Positions 48,260 to 56,793 of a DNA stretch of 64,000 bases are shown piece by piece. Position 1 is the stretch's first letter. Each line of letters starts with the position of its first letter. Source of the DNA: Egicoccus sp. AB-alg2 (GTDB taxonomy: Bacteria; Actinomycetota; Nitriliruptoria; Nitriliruptorales; Nitriliruptoraceae); contig NZ_JBGUAX010000013.1 of the NCBI RefSeq assembly GCF_041821065.1, positions 16,994 through 80,993 of the forward strand, in the 5' to 3' direction. Below the pieces are notes generated by a model. It saw only the letters and a program-made list of their open reading frames with translations. It searched no databases and was not told where the DNA came from. A program made the translations under genes and the position numbers.

Positions 48260-48288
48260 TTGGCCGTATCAGGGCCGCCACGTAGCCT
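48260..48288 (+). promoter_or_regulatory. rex: rex promoter
   Basis: TTGGCC (48260-48265) and TAGCCT (48283-48288) are separated by exactly 17 bp, 48 nt before the rex GTG. No consensus Rex operator (TTGTGAA-type dyad) is seen here. Confidence 0.5.
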
Positions 48289-48336
48289 CTTGCGCGCCCG
48301 CTCGAGACCCGGACGGGCGCGGCCGAGGAGGACGAG

Positions 48337-48990
48337 GTGGCGGAGTCGCACCGACGGATCCCCGAGGCGACGGTGGCACGGCTGCCGCTCTACCTCCAGG
48401 TCCTCGTGGAGGCCGCCGACGCCGGCCAGCACACGCTCTCGTCCGACGACCTCGCCAAGGCGTCGGGCCTCACCTCGGCCAAGGTGCGCAAGGACCTGTC
48501 GTTCCTCGGCACGTACGGCACCCGCGGCGTCGGCTACGCGGTGGCCGAGCTGACCACGGAGATCTCGACCGTCCTCGGGCTGACCGACGACCGTCCCGTC
48601 GTCATCGTCGGCATCGGCAACCTCGGCCGGGCGCTGGCCAGCTACGACGGCTTCACCCGCCGCGGCTTCCGGGTCGAGGCCCTGGTCGACGCCGACCCGG
48701 ACAAGATCGGCACCGAGGTCGGCGGCCACGTCGTGCAGCCGGTCGACGACCTGCCGCGGCTGGTGCGCGAGCGTGGCATCACCATCGCGGTGCTGACCAC
48801 GCCGGCGGCGCGGTCGCAGACGGTCGCCGACCTGGCCGTCGCGGCGGGTGTGACCGCGCTCCTCAACTTCGCGCCGGTCCACCTCGAGGTCCCCGACGAC
48901 GTCACGGTACGGACCGTGGACCTGTCCACCGAGCTGCAGATCCTGTCGTTCTACGAGCAGCTCGCCCAGGTCACCCAGGCCGCCAGCTGA
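48337..48990 (+). CDS. rex: Redox-sensing transcriptional repressor Rex
   Basis: A 217-residue repressor that senses NADH/NAD+. The N-terminal winged helix is clear: RIPEATVARLPLYLQVLVEA ... SSDDLAKASGLTSAKVRKDLSFLGTYGTRGVGYAV (about 8-70). A Rossmann domain follows with VVIVGIGNLGRALASYDGF (about 88-106) and the domain-swapped C-terminal helix ELQILSFYEQLAQVTQ. In actinobacteria Rex controls cytochrome bd, NADH dehydrogenase and often heme genes. Directly upstream of hemA, so control of the heme operon is plausible. GTG start with GAGGAGGACGAGG upstream. Confidence 0.95.
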   Translation: MAESHRRIPEATVARLPLYLQVLVEAADAGQHTLSSDDLAKASGLTSAKVRKDLSFLGTYGTRGVGYAVAELTTEISTVLGLTDDRPVVIVGIGNLGRALASYDGFTRRGFRVEALVDADPDKIGTEVGGHVVQPVDDLPRLVRERGITIAVLTTPAARSQTVADLAVAAGVTALLNFAPVHLEVPDDVTVRTVDLSTELQILSFYEQLAQVTQAAS

Positions 48991-49027
48991 CCGACCGCGC
49001 GGCCCGCCGCGCGGCGGCTCCCCGGCA

Positions 49028-49057
49028 TTGGTCGTGGGTAGCGCCGACGGGTACGCT
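49028..49057 (+). promoter_or_regulatory. hemA: hemA promoter
   Basis: TTGGTC (49028-49033) and TACGCT (49052-49057) are separated by 18 bp; the hemA ATG lies 103 nt further on. The 170-bp gap from rex to hemA otherwise shows no obvious regulatory structure. Confidence 0.45.
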
Positions 49058-49160
49058 CGACGGCCACGGGGACGCGCGGGCGTGCAGCCTGCCGCGTCGT
49101 CTCTTTCCGGCACGGCCGTGTGCCGTCTCGTCCGCGCGTTTCGCCGAACCGATCGGGCCC

Positions 49161-50465
49161 ATGTCCCTCCTCGTCGTCGGGTGCAACCACCGCAGCGCCT
49201 CTCTGCCGCTGCTGGAACGGCTCGCCGTGCCCGCCGAGGAGCTGCCCAAGGCGCTGAAGTCGCTGACGGCGCTCGACCACGTCCAGGAAGCGGTGGTGCT
49301 CTCCACCTGCAACCGCGTGGAGATCTACGCGTCCGTGACCCGCTTCCACCCGGGCCTGCAGGAGCTGCGCGGCTGGCTCGCGGAGCGCGGTGACATCCAC
49401 CCGCAGGACCTCGACGAGCTGCAGTACAGCTACCACGACGACCGGGCCGCGGCGCACCTGTTCGCGGTCGCCGGCGGCATCGACTCGATGGTCGTGGGCG
49501 AGCGGCAGATCGCCATGCAGGTCAAGCAGGCGATGGAGACCGCCCGCGAGGAGGGCACGGCCCGCCGGGTCCTGCAGCGGCTGTTCCGCCAGGCCGTCCG
49601 CGTCGGCCGCCGGGTGCGCAGCGACACGGCCATCTCGCGCGGTGCGTCGTCGATGGTCGACGTCGGGCTGGACGTCGCCGCCCAGCGCCTTGGCGCCCCG
49701 CTCGCCGGCCGCCGGGTGCTGCTGGTCGGCGCCGGCAAGATGGGCGGGCTGACGGCACGCCGGCTCGCCGACGAGTCCGCCGGCCAGGTCGACGTGTGGA
49801 ACCGCTCGGAGGACAAGGCCCGCCGCCTGGCGCTGCGCACCGGGGGACAGGTCGTGGCGCCCACCGGGCTGGCCACCGCGCTCGCCACCGCCGACCTCGT
49901 GGTGTGCACGACCGGCGCGCCGGAGCCCGTGCTCGACCTGGACCTCGTCCTCGCCGCCGTGCAGGAGCGCCGCGCCGGCCACGACGCGGCCGACGGCGCC
50001 GCGCGACCGCTGGTACTGCTCGACCTCGCCATGCCACGCAACGTCGACCCGGCCTGCCACGACGTGCCGGGCGTCGAGGTGGTCGACATCGCCGACGTGC
50101 GCGAGGTCGCCGACCGTGGCGTCACGGGCGAGGTCGTCGCCGCCGCCCGCCGAATCGTCGACGAGGAGGCCGAGCGCTTCCTGGCCTGGACCCGCGCCAG
50201 CGAGGTCGAGCCCACGATCCGTGACCTGCGCCGCACCGCCGAGCAGGTCCGCGCGGCCGAGCTCGACCGGCTCTCCGGCAAGCTGTCCAGCCTCGACGAC
50301 CGCCAGCGCGAGGCCGTGGAGGCGCTCACCCGCGGCATCGTCAACACGCTGCTGCACGCGCCGACGGTCCGGTTGAAGGAACTGGCCGACCGCACCGGCG
50401 CCGAGGCCCACGCCGACGCGCTGCGCGACCTGTTCGGGCTCGACGAGCCCGACGCGGACGCCTGA
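49161..50465 (+). CDS. hemA: Glutamyl-tRNA reductase
   Basis: A 434-residue enzyme that reduces glutamyl-tRNA to glutamate-1-semialdehyde with NADPH, the first step of C5 heme synthesis. It contains LLVVGCNHRSASLPLLERLAV, the catalytic C50 in VVLSTCNRVEIYA, GGIDSMVVGERQI, the NADPH-binding VLLVGAGKMGGLTARRLAD and the C-terminal dimerisation helix region. Normal length. Two bases separate its stop from the hemC GTG, so hemA-hemC-hemD form one operon under or near Rex. Confidence 0.96.
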   Translation: MSLLVVGCNHRSASLPLLERLAVPAEELPKALKSLTALDHVQEAVVLSTCNRVEIYASVTRFHPGLQELRGWLAERGDIHPQDLDELQYSYHDDRAAAHLFAVAGGIDSMVVGERQIAMQVKQAMETAREEGTARRVLQRLFRQAVRVGRRVRSDTAISRGASSMVDVGLDVAAQRLGAPLAGRRVLLVGAGKMGGLTARRLADESAGQVDVWNRSEDKARRLALRTGGQVVAPTGLATALATADLVVCTTGAPEPVLDLDLVLAAVQERRAGHDAADGAARPLVLLDLAMPRNVDPACHDVPGVEVVDIADVREVADRGVTGEVVAAARRIVDEEAERFLAWTRASEVEPTIRDLRRTAEQVRAAELDRLSGKLSSLDDRQREAVEALTRGIVNTLLHAPTVRLKELADRTGAEAHADALRDLFGLDEPDADA

Positions 50466-50467
50466 AC

Positions 50468-51439
50468 GTGGCCGTCGCCCCCGACGGCGGTCCCTGGCGG
50501 ATCGCGACCCGTCGCTCCGCGCTGGCACAGACCCAGGCGCGGCACGTCGGCGCGGCGCTCCAGGAGGCCACCGGCCGTCCCTTCGAGCTCGTGCCGATGG
50601 CGACCACCGGCGACGAGCACCCCGACCGTGCGCTCGAGGCCTTCGACTCCAAGGGCCTGTTCGTCGACTCGACCCGGCGGGCCGTGCTCGCGGGCGACTG
50701 CCATCTCGTCGTGCACTCCTACAAGGACCTGCCGACCGAGCCGGCCGACGGGCTCACCATCGGTGCGGTGCCGCAGCGCGTCGACCCGCGCGACGCCCTG
50801 GTGACCCGGGCCGGCCACCGCCTCGCCGACCTGCCGCGCGACCGTCCCGTCACCCTCGGCACCTCCTCGCCGCGGCGCAAGGCCCAGTTGCAGAAGGCCC
50901 GCCGCGACGTCCTGGTCCAGCCGATCCGGGGGAACCTGGAGACTCGTTTGGGCAAGGTCGTCAGCGGCGAGGTCGACGGCGTCGTGCTGGCGCTGGCCGG
51001 CCTGCTGCGCCTGCAACCGCAGGGCTTCGACCTGACGGTGGTGCCGCTCGAACACGGCGAGGTGCTGCACGCGCCCGCCCAGGGCGCGCTGGCCATCGAG
51101 TGCCGCGTCGACGACGCCGCCACCCGCAAGGCCCTGCGCCGGATCGACCATCCCGCCACCCGCACCGAGGTCACCGCAGAGCGCGAGCTGTTGCTGCAAC
51201 TGCAGGGCGGCTGCACCGCACCGATCGGCGCCCACGCCTCGCTGCTGCCGGGACCCTCGGGCCAGGACCGGCTCGAGCTGCTCGGCATGCTGTCCGACCC
51301 GTCCGGCACGCGGCTGTACCGCGCCTCGCACGAGACCGCCGCCGACGAGCCGACCCTGCTCGGCCGGGTGATGGCCGCCACGCTGCTGGAGGCCGGCGGG
51401 CAGCAGGTGCTCGAACGCCTCCGCCAGCAGACGCCATGA
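50468..51439 (+). CDS. hemC: Porphobilinogen deaminase (hydroxymethylbilane synthase)
   Basis: A 323-residue enzyme that joins four porphobilinogens into hydroxymethylbilane. Signature segments: WRIATRRSALAQTQARHV, HSYKDLPTEPADGL (a variant of the usual HSxKDLP), GTSSPRRKAQL, IRGNLETRLGKV and LQGGCTAPIGA with the Cys that holds the dipyrromethane cofactor. GTG start. ATGA overlap with hemD. Confidence 0.95.
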   Translation: MAVAPDGGPWRIATRRSALAQTQARHVGAALQEATGRPFELVPMATTGDEHPDRALEAFDSKGLFVDSTRRAVLAGDCHLVVHSYKDLPTEPADGLTIGAVPQRVDPRDALVTRAGHRLADLPRDRPVTLGTSSPRRKAQLQKARRDVLVQPIRGNLETRLGKVVSGEVDGVVLALAGLLRLQPQGFDLTVVPLEHGEVLHAPAQGALAIECRVDDAATRKALRRIDHPATRTEVTAERELLLQLQGGCTAPIGAHASLLPGPSGQDRLELLGMLSDPSGTRLYRASHETAADEPTLLGRVMAATLLEAGGQQVLERLRQQTP

Positions 51440-52218
51440 CCGCCGAGGCGACGGGTCCACTGGCGGGCCGACGGGTGCTCGTCGCCCGCTCGCGCGCGCA
51501 GGCGTCCGCCCTCTCCGAGCGGGTGCGGGCCCTGGGCGGCGAACCCGTCGAGGCGCCCGTCCTGCAGATCGAGGACGGCGACATCGGCGCGCTGCGGGCC
51601 GCCCTGCACGACCTCGCCGACGGGGCGTTCACGGTCGTGTGCCTGACCTCGCCCAACGGCGTCGACGCCGTCGCCGACGCGATGGAGGACGACGGCCTGG
51701 ACGCGCGCGCGTTCGCCGGCGCCGCGCTGGTCGCCTGCGTCGGACCCGGCACGGCCGGGCGCCTGTGGGACCGGCTGCGCGTGCGCGCCGACCTCGTGCC
51801 CGGCACGGCCACCACCGAGGCGCTCGGTGCGGCGATCCCGCCCGGATCCGGCCGTGCCCTGCTGCCGCGCGCCGACATCGCCAGCCCGATCCTGCACACG
51901 TTGCTGGACGACAAGGGCTATCAGCCGGTCGAGGTCACCGCCTACCGCACCGTCCTGCCCGACGCGCTGCCCGACGCCGTGCTCGACGACCTCGCCGCCG
52001 GCCGCATCGACCTGCTGGCCTTCGCGTCCTCCTCGACGGTGCGCAACTTCGTCACCCTCGTCGGCGACCGTCCGTGGCAGGGCGCGGTCGTCTCGATCGG
52101 CCCCGTCACGTCACGCACCTGCCGGGAGCTCGGCGTCCCGGTCACCGTCGAGGCCGACCCGCACGACCTCGACGGCCTCGTCGACGCGCTCGTTCTTGCT
52201 GCCGGTGCTTCCTCGTAG
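51436..52218 (+). CDS. hemD: Uroporphyrinogen-III synthase
   Basis: A 260-residue protein with the two-domain HemD layout: LAGRRVLVARSRAQASALSERVRALGGEPVEAPVLQIED at the N terminus, LTSPNGVDAV, then the second domain with YRTVLP and LLAFASSSTVRNF and the end region VVSIGPVTSRTCRELGVPVTVEA. It closes hydroxymethylbilane to uroporphyrinogen III with D-ring inversion. Stand-alone, not fused to a methyltransferase as in many actinobacteria. Coupled to hemC. Confidence 0.92.
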   Translation: MTAEATGPLAGRRVLVARSRAQASALSERVRALGGEPVEAPVLQIEDGDIGALRAALHDLADGAFTVVCLTSPNGVDAVADAMEDDGLDARAFAGAALVACVGPGTAGRLWDRLRVRADLVPGTATTEALGAAIPPGSGRALLPRADIASPILHTLLDDKGYQPVEVTAYRTVLPDALPDAVLDDLAAGRIDLLAFASSSTVRNFVTLVGDRPWQGAVVSIGPVTSRTCRELGVPVTVEADPHDLDGLVDALVLAAGASS

Positions 52219-52250
52219 CCGTTCGTGCGTTCCGGTAGCGGGTCCTGAGC

Positions 52251-52337
52251 CGAACCGTCAGCACCGGCCCGCGCCGAGCGGTTGGTGGCTGCCGGTCGGT
52301 GTCCGTCCCGAACCGTCAGCGCCGGCCCGCGTCGAGC
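52251..52337. repeat. Direct repeat pair in hemD-YihY gap
   Basis: Two 29-bp copies beginning CGAACCGTCAGC (52251-52279 and 52309-52337), 58 bp apart, differ at two bases. They lie in the 218-bp gap before the YihY-family gene, which also holds TAATCT (52402-52407) as its -10 candidate. Confidence 0.75.
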
Positions 52338-52436
52338 CGTGCCTGCGGTGCCGGTCGGGGGTGCTGACCCTTCGTCCCGATCCGGAGGGTGGGACGGCTC
52401 CTAATCTTCCCTCGTGACGGGGCGGGAGGCGACACC

Positions 52437-53723
52437 GTGGGACTCAAGGACCGGCTGGAGTCGACGCCCGTGATCGGCACGGCGTTGCGCATGCAGCAGC
52501 GCTACCGGCTCGACGCGGCCGACCAGTTCGCCGCCGCCATCGCCCTGTTCGGCTTCCTCTCGCTGGTCCCGCTGCTGCTTCTGGCCATCGGCGTGGCCGG
52601 GTTCGTGTTCCAGGACCCGGGCGACCAGGCGGAGATCGCCCGGACCCTCACCCAGGCGGTGCCCGGGCTGGAGGCGGCGCTCGACGCCACCGGCCAGGGC
52701 GCCGAGGGGTTCGTGCAGACGGTGGTGGAGAACCGCGGCCAACTCGCCGGCCTCGGGTTCGTGTTCCTGCTGCTCACCGGTCTGAAGGTGATCAACTCCG
52801 CGATGGTCGCCACCACGATGGTGTTCCGTGGTGCGCTGCCCAGCGGCGCGAAGGGCAAGGTGCTGCAGGTCGTCGCGCTGCCGGTGCTGGGCATCGTCGC
52901 GCTGGTCGCCGCCGGCGCGTCCAGCGTCGTCGGCTTCCTCGACCTGCCCGGCTGGGCGGCCACCCCGGTCGCCCTGCTGGTGACCTACCCGCTGGACCTG
53001 CTGCTGTTCCTGACCGCCTACCGGATGTTCTCGCCGACCTCGGAGCTCGGGCTGCGGCGACTGCTGCCCGGCGCGGCGCTCGGCGCGCTCGGCTGGGCGG
53101 CGCTGAAGATCGCCGGTGCGGCCTACGTCAGCAACCAGGCCGAGGACGCCAACGCCCTCTACGGCGCGTTCGGGGGCATCATCGCGCTGCTGCTCCTGCT
53201 CTACCTCGCCGGCCGGCTCTACCTCTACGGGGCGGAGCTCAACGCCCTGCTGACCGAGAAGCGGCGGGGGATCCTCGTCTCGCCGGAGACCCACGGCGTG
53301 CCGGTCGTCGACGCGAAGGACGTCCAGGACACCCCGTCGGACGCGGAGGCCGAGGGCGTCGCCGCGGCGCACACCACCACCGTGCAGCTGCCCAGCGTCG
53401 TCGCGGGCAACCGGCCGGTGCGCGAGGACGTCGCGGCCGGCCGCGCACCGACGGCCGCGCTCGCCGAACCGGCGGCACCGGCGAGCCCCACGTCGGCCAG
53501 ATCGGGCGCTGCGGCGACGACGGCGCCGACCGCCGCGGGCCGGCACGCCTCGGGGACCCGCCCGCCGACCGCGGCGCCTCGCACGCCCGCGGCTTCCGGC
53601 ACGTCCCCGACGGGGCCGGCCAGGGACGCCGGCGGGGCCGACGCGCAACGGGTCGCGGCCTACGGCGTGGCAGCGACGGCCGTGGCGGCCGCCTGGAAGC
53701 TGTGGCGCGACGGGCGCGGCTGA
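52437..53723 (+). CDS. YihY/BrkB-family membrane protein with low-complexity tail
   Basis: A 428-residue protein. The first ~280 residues are the YihY (virulence factor BrkB-like) domain with six hydrophobic helices, beginning RYRLDAADQFAAAIALFGFLSLVPLLLL and ending LLYLAGRLYLYGAELNALL. The role of the family is not settled. The remaining ~145 residues are disordered, rich in Ala, Pro, Thr and Gly, and finish with a short hydrophobic segment, RVAAYGVAATAVAAAWKLW. GTG start with GGGAGG 8 nt upstream. It interrupts the run of heme genes. Confidence 0.85.
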   Translation: MGLKDRLESTPVIGTALRMQQRYRLDAADQFAAAIALFGFLSLVPLLLLAIGVAGFVFQDPGDQAEIARTLTQAVPGLEAALDATGQGAEGFVQTVVENRGQLAGLGFVFLLLTGLKVINSAMVATTMVFRGALPSGAKGKVLQVVALPVLGIVALVAAGASSVVGFLDLPGWAATPVALLVTYPLDLLLFLTAYRMFSPTSELGLRRLLPGAALGALGWAALKIAGAAYVSNQAEDANALYGAFGGIIALLLLLYLAGRLYLYGAELNALLTEKRRGILVSPETHGVPVVDAKDVQDTPSDAEAEGVAAAHTTTVQLPSVVAGNRPVREDVAAGRAPTAALAEPAAPASPTSARSGAAATTAPTAAGRHASGTRPPTAAPRTPAASGTSPTGPARDAGGADAQRVAAYGVAATAVAAAWKLWRDGRG

Positions 53724-53743
53724 CCGGGCACGACGGCGGCTCC

Positions 53744-53749
53744 TACACT
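53744..53749 (+). promoter_or_regulatory. hemB: Possible -10 of hemB
   Basis: TACACT lies 36 nt before the hemB ATG, just after the YihY stop. Confidence 0.3.
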
Positions 53750-53784
53750 CGCGGCGTCCCCATCGTTGCCCGTCGAGGTCGTCC

Positions 53785-54765
53785 GTGCCCTTCCCCGAGA
53801 GCCGCCTGCGGCGACTGCGCCGAACACCCGCACTGCGTCGCGCCTTCGCCGAGACCCGCATCGACCCGGCGCAACTCGTCCTGCCGGTGTTCGTCAAGGA
53901 CGGCGTCCAGGGCGCCCAGCCGATCGGCTCCATGCCCGGCGTCGCCCAGCACGACGTCGCCTCCGCCGTCGACCTCGCCCGTCAGGCCGTGGACGTCGGC
54001 GTCGGCGGGATCATCCTCTTCGGCATCCCCGCCACGAAGGACGCGCAGGGTTCCGGCGGCTGGGACCCGCAGGGGCCGGTGCCGCGCGCGGCCCGGGCCC
54101 TGCGGGAAGCCCTCGGCGACGACCTGGTGCTGTGGGCCGACGTCTGCCAGTGCGAATACACCGACCACGGCCACTGCGGCCCGCTCGACGCCCGCGGGCA
54201 GGTCGTCAACGACGCCGCCGTGGAGGCCTACGTCCGCGACGCGCTGGCCTACGCCGACGCCGGCGTCGACGTGGTCGCGCCGTCGGGGATGATGGACGGG
54301 CAGGTCGCCGCGATCCGTGCCGGCCTGGACGCCAAGGGCTTCGAGGAGGTGGCGCTGGTCGCCTACGCGGCCAAGTACGCGTCGGCGTTCTACGGCCCGT
54401 TCCGCGAGGCGGCCGAGTCCACCATGCAGGGCGGCGACCGGGCCAGTCACCAGATGGACCCAGCCAACCGGCGCGAGGCGATGCTGGAGCTAGCCGCCGA
54501 CGCCGACGAGGGCGCCGACGTGCTGATGGTCAAGCCGGCCCTGGCCTACCTCGACGTCATCGCCGACGCCCGCGAGGTGTTCGACCTGCCCATTGCGGCC
54601 TACCAGGTGTCCGGTGAGTACGCGATGCTGCACGCCGCCGCCGAGCGCGGCTGGATCGACGGCCCACGCGCCATGCGCGAGGCCGTCACCTCGATCCGGC
54701 GGGCCGGCGCCGACCTCGTGCTCACGTACGCCGCGATCGAGCTGGCGACGGGCGCCGGGGCATGA
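53785..54765 (+). CDS. hemB: Delta-aminolevulinic acid dehydratase (porphobilinogen synthase)
   Basis: A 326-residue enzyme condensing two ALA to porphobilinogen. Active-site Lys pair: K197 in AYAAKYASAFYG and K250 in DVLMVKPAL. A Cys-rich zinc site is present (C121, C123, C131 in DVCQCEYTDHGHCG), so this is a Zn-type enzyme. The allosteric Mg region is less easily judged. ATG at 53785. The stop overlaps the GDPD start (ATGA), making that phosphodiesterase part of the transcript. Confidence 0.96.
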   Translation: MPFPESRLRRLRRTPALRRAFAETRIDPAQLVLPVFVKDGVQGAQPIGSMPGVAQHDVASAVDLARQAVDVGVGGIILFGIPATKDAQGSGGWDPQGPVPRAARALREALGDDLVLWADVCQCEYTDHGHCGPLDARGQVVNDAAVEAYVRDALAYADAGVDVVAPSGMMDGQVAAIRAGLDAKGFEEVALVAYAAKYASAFYGPFREAAESTMQGGDRASHQMDPANRREAMLELAADADEGADVLMVKPALAYLDVIADAREVFDLPIAAYQVSGEYAMLHAAAERGWIDGPRAMREAVTSIRRAGADLVLTYAAIELATGAGA

Positions 54766-55508
54766 CGCCCGGCAAGGCCCCCGCCTGGCTGTCCGACACC
54801 CCGCTGGCCCACCGCGGCCTGCACGGCGACGGCGTGCCGGAGAACTCGCTGGCCGCGTTCCGCGCCGCGGCCGCGGCCGGCTACGGGGTGGAGCTGGACG
54901 TCATGCTGGCCCGCGACGGCACCCCCGTCGTCGTGCACGACCCCGTGCTGACCCGCCTGACCGGGGCCGCGCGGCGGGTCGGCGAGCTCGACCTGGCGCA
55001 GCTGCGCGAGCTGCGGCTCCGCGCCGCGGACGGCACGGCGACCGACGAGGTGGTCCCGACCCTGGCCGAGGCGCTGGAGGCCCTCGACGGCGCACCGGCG
55101 ATGGTCGAGGTCAAGTCGTCGAGGTTGCGCGCCGGTCGGCTGGAGCGGGCCGTCGCCGAAGTCCTCGACGACCACGACGGTCCCGCGTGCGTCGCGAGCT
55201 TCAACCCCGCCACCGTGCGCTGGTTCCGGCGCAACCGACCGGACGCCGTGCGGGTGCTCACCGCCACGGCCCAACTCGACCCGCGGCTCCCCGCGCTCGT
55301 CCAGCGGCGCCTGTCGGAGCTCAAGGACGTGGTCGCGGTCGCCCCGCACGCCATCTCCTACGACCTGCAGGGGCTGCCCAACACGGCGACCGACGCGTGG
55401 CGAGCGACCGGCGGCGTGCTGGTGACCTGGACGGTCGCGTCGACCGACGACCTCGCCAAGGGCCGCGAGGTGGCCGACAACGTCATCTTCGAAGGTGTCC
55501 GCCCCTAG
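54762..55508 (+). CDS. Glycerophosphodiester phosphodiesterase
   Basis: A 248-residue TIM-barrel GDPD. Catalytic motifs: LAHRGLHGDGVPENSLAAF (HRG and E/N), GVELDVMLARDGTPVVVHDPVLTRLTG (E-x-D and second His), then MVEVKSS and a C-terminal LVTWTVASTDDLAKG. It hydrolyses glycerophosphodiesters to glycerol-3-phosphate and an alcohol. No signal peptide, so cytoplasmic. Coupled to hemB by overlap without any obvious metabolic link. Confidence 0.9.
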   Translation: MTPGKAPAWLSDTPLAHRGLHGDGVPENSLAAFRAAAAAGYGVELDVMLARDGTPVVVHDPVLTRLTGAARRVGELDLAQLRELRLRAADGTATDEVVPTLAEALEALDGAPAMVEVKSSRLRAGRLERAVAEVLDDHDGPACVASFNPATVRWFRRNRPDAVRVLTATAQLDPRLPALVQRRLSELKDVVAVAPHAISYDLQGLPNTATDAWRATGGVLVTWTVASTDDLAKGREVADNVIFEGVRP

Positions 55509-55519
55509 CTGGGACCGGC

Positions 55520-56662
55520 TCAGGCCGCCAGCGCGTCGAGGAACGTCGCGACGGCGGCCTCCACCTCGGCGCGGGCGACGTTCCAGGCGGTGAGGTGACC
55601 GGCGCCGTCGACACGGAGGTACGTGACCAGGTCCGGCAGCGCCTCGGCCAGCGCGTCGGCCAGCTCCACCGGCACGGTCGCATCCCGGTCGCCATGGATG
55701 AGCAGCAGCGGCACCTCGGCGAGGTCCGCGAACGATCCCAGCGAGCGCCAGTCGATCCGGGCACGCGCCCCGGCCAGCGCCATCGTCGGCGGCAGCAACA
55801 GCGGCAGTGTCGCCGCCGGCAGCCCGCGCTGGACGGCAGCGCTGCGCAGGACCGGTCCCCAGTCCAGGACCGGCGCCTCCAGCAGGACGCCCGCGACCCG
55901 GTCGTGCAGCTCCGACCGGCGCAGCACCTCGGCGACGCAGGCACCGCCCATGGACAGGCCCGCCAGCACGAGGCGGCGGGCGCCGTTGGCCAGCGCCCAC
56001 CGGCCCGCCGCCTCCACGTCCTCCCATTCCGTGGCGCCGAGGTGCGAGCGACCGTCCGGGCTCGGCGGGCCCTCGGTGTCGTTGCGGTAGGCGGTCACCA
56101 GTACGGACACCCCCCGCCGCACCATCGGGGTGACGTGGCGCAAGGTCTCCGCGCGGGTGCCGCTGCGTCCATGGACCAGCACGGCGGTCAGGGCGCGGTC
56201 CTGCGTCCGGTCGGCCGGGAACCACCAGGCGGGCAGCGGCCCGATCGGCCCGTCGACGACCACCTCCTCGACCGGCAGGCCCAGCAGGCCCGGGTCGGTC
56301 GGCGTCGCCCACGGGTCGAACAGCGCCGCGGCGCCGGCGTCGGGCACGGCACCGGCGCGCAACTCGACCGGCCGCACGGCGCCAGGCCCGTCGACCGAGA
56401 CGGCCGGACCGACCCGCGCGTATCCCTCGTCCCAGCGCAGGCCCCACCAGCCCGCCCGTGCGGCATCGCTGCCAATCAGGTGCAGGTGGCCGTCGCCGAG
56501 GTCGTGCACCTCGACGCGGTCCCGGTCGAGTGGCATCACCGGTCGGCGGTGCGGGGGCTCGGTCACCCGCCCGGCGTAGTACCAGGTCGCACCACCGGCA
56601 GCGGCGAGCAGCGCGGCCGAACCGGTCAGCCCCGCGAGCCGCAACGCCCGACGTGCACCCAT
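55520..56662 (-). CDS. Membrane-anchored alpha/beta hydrolase
   Basis: A 380-residue protein with an N-terminal anchor or signal helix (about 7-30), a ~120-residue beta-rich region, then an alpha/beta-hydrolase domain: VLVHGRSGTRAETLRH (oxyanion side), the nucleophile in LVLAGLSMGGACVAEVL, the acid in LLIHGDRDATVPV and the His in VDGAGHLTAWN. Probably an esterase or lipase-like enzyme facing outside; substrate unknown. Convergent with the GDPD gene and divergent from hemL. Confidence 0.82.
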   Translation of the reverse strand: MGARRALRLAGLTGSAALLAAAGGATWYYAGRVTEPPHRRPVMPLDRDRVEVHDLGDGHLHLIGSDAARAGWWGLRWDEGYARVGPAVSVDGPGAVRPVELRAGAVPDAGAAALFDPWATPTDPGLLGLPVEEVVVDGPIGPLPAWWFPADRTQDRALTAVLVHGRSGTRAETLRHVTPMVRRGVSVLVTAYRNDTEGPPSPDGRSHLGATEWEDVEAAGRWALANGARRLVLAGLSMGGACVAEVLRRSELHDRVAGVLLEAPVLDWGPVLRSAAVQRGLPAATLPLLLPPTMALAGARARIDWRSLGSFADLAEVPLLLIHGDRDATVPVELADALAEALPDLVTYLRVDGAGHLTAWNVARAEVEAAVATFLDALAA

Positions 56663-56722
56663 CGGGACGGCAGGCTAATCCGACGGGTCCCGTGAGCGCG
56701 GATCGGCCGGGCGACCTCCCGC

Positions 56723-56728
56723 TAGCCT
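56723..56728 (+). promoter_or_regulatory. hemL: Probable -10 of hemL
   Basis: TAGCCT lies 65 nt before the hemL ATG in the divergent gap; recurring hexamer. Confidence 0.35.
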
Positions 56729-56793
56729 CGGTGACGAATCCCGGGCGCCGGCATCCTGCGCGTGCGCCACCTCTGCCGTCCCAGGAGTCCGCC

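Noticed and set aside
48238..48336. Rex operator before rex
   Set aside because: No TTGTGAA/TTCACAA-type dyad is present; only a promoter is supported.
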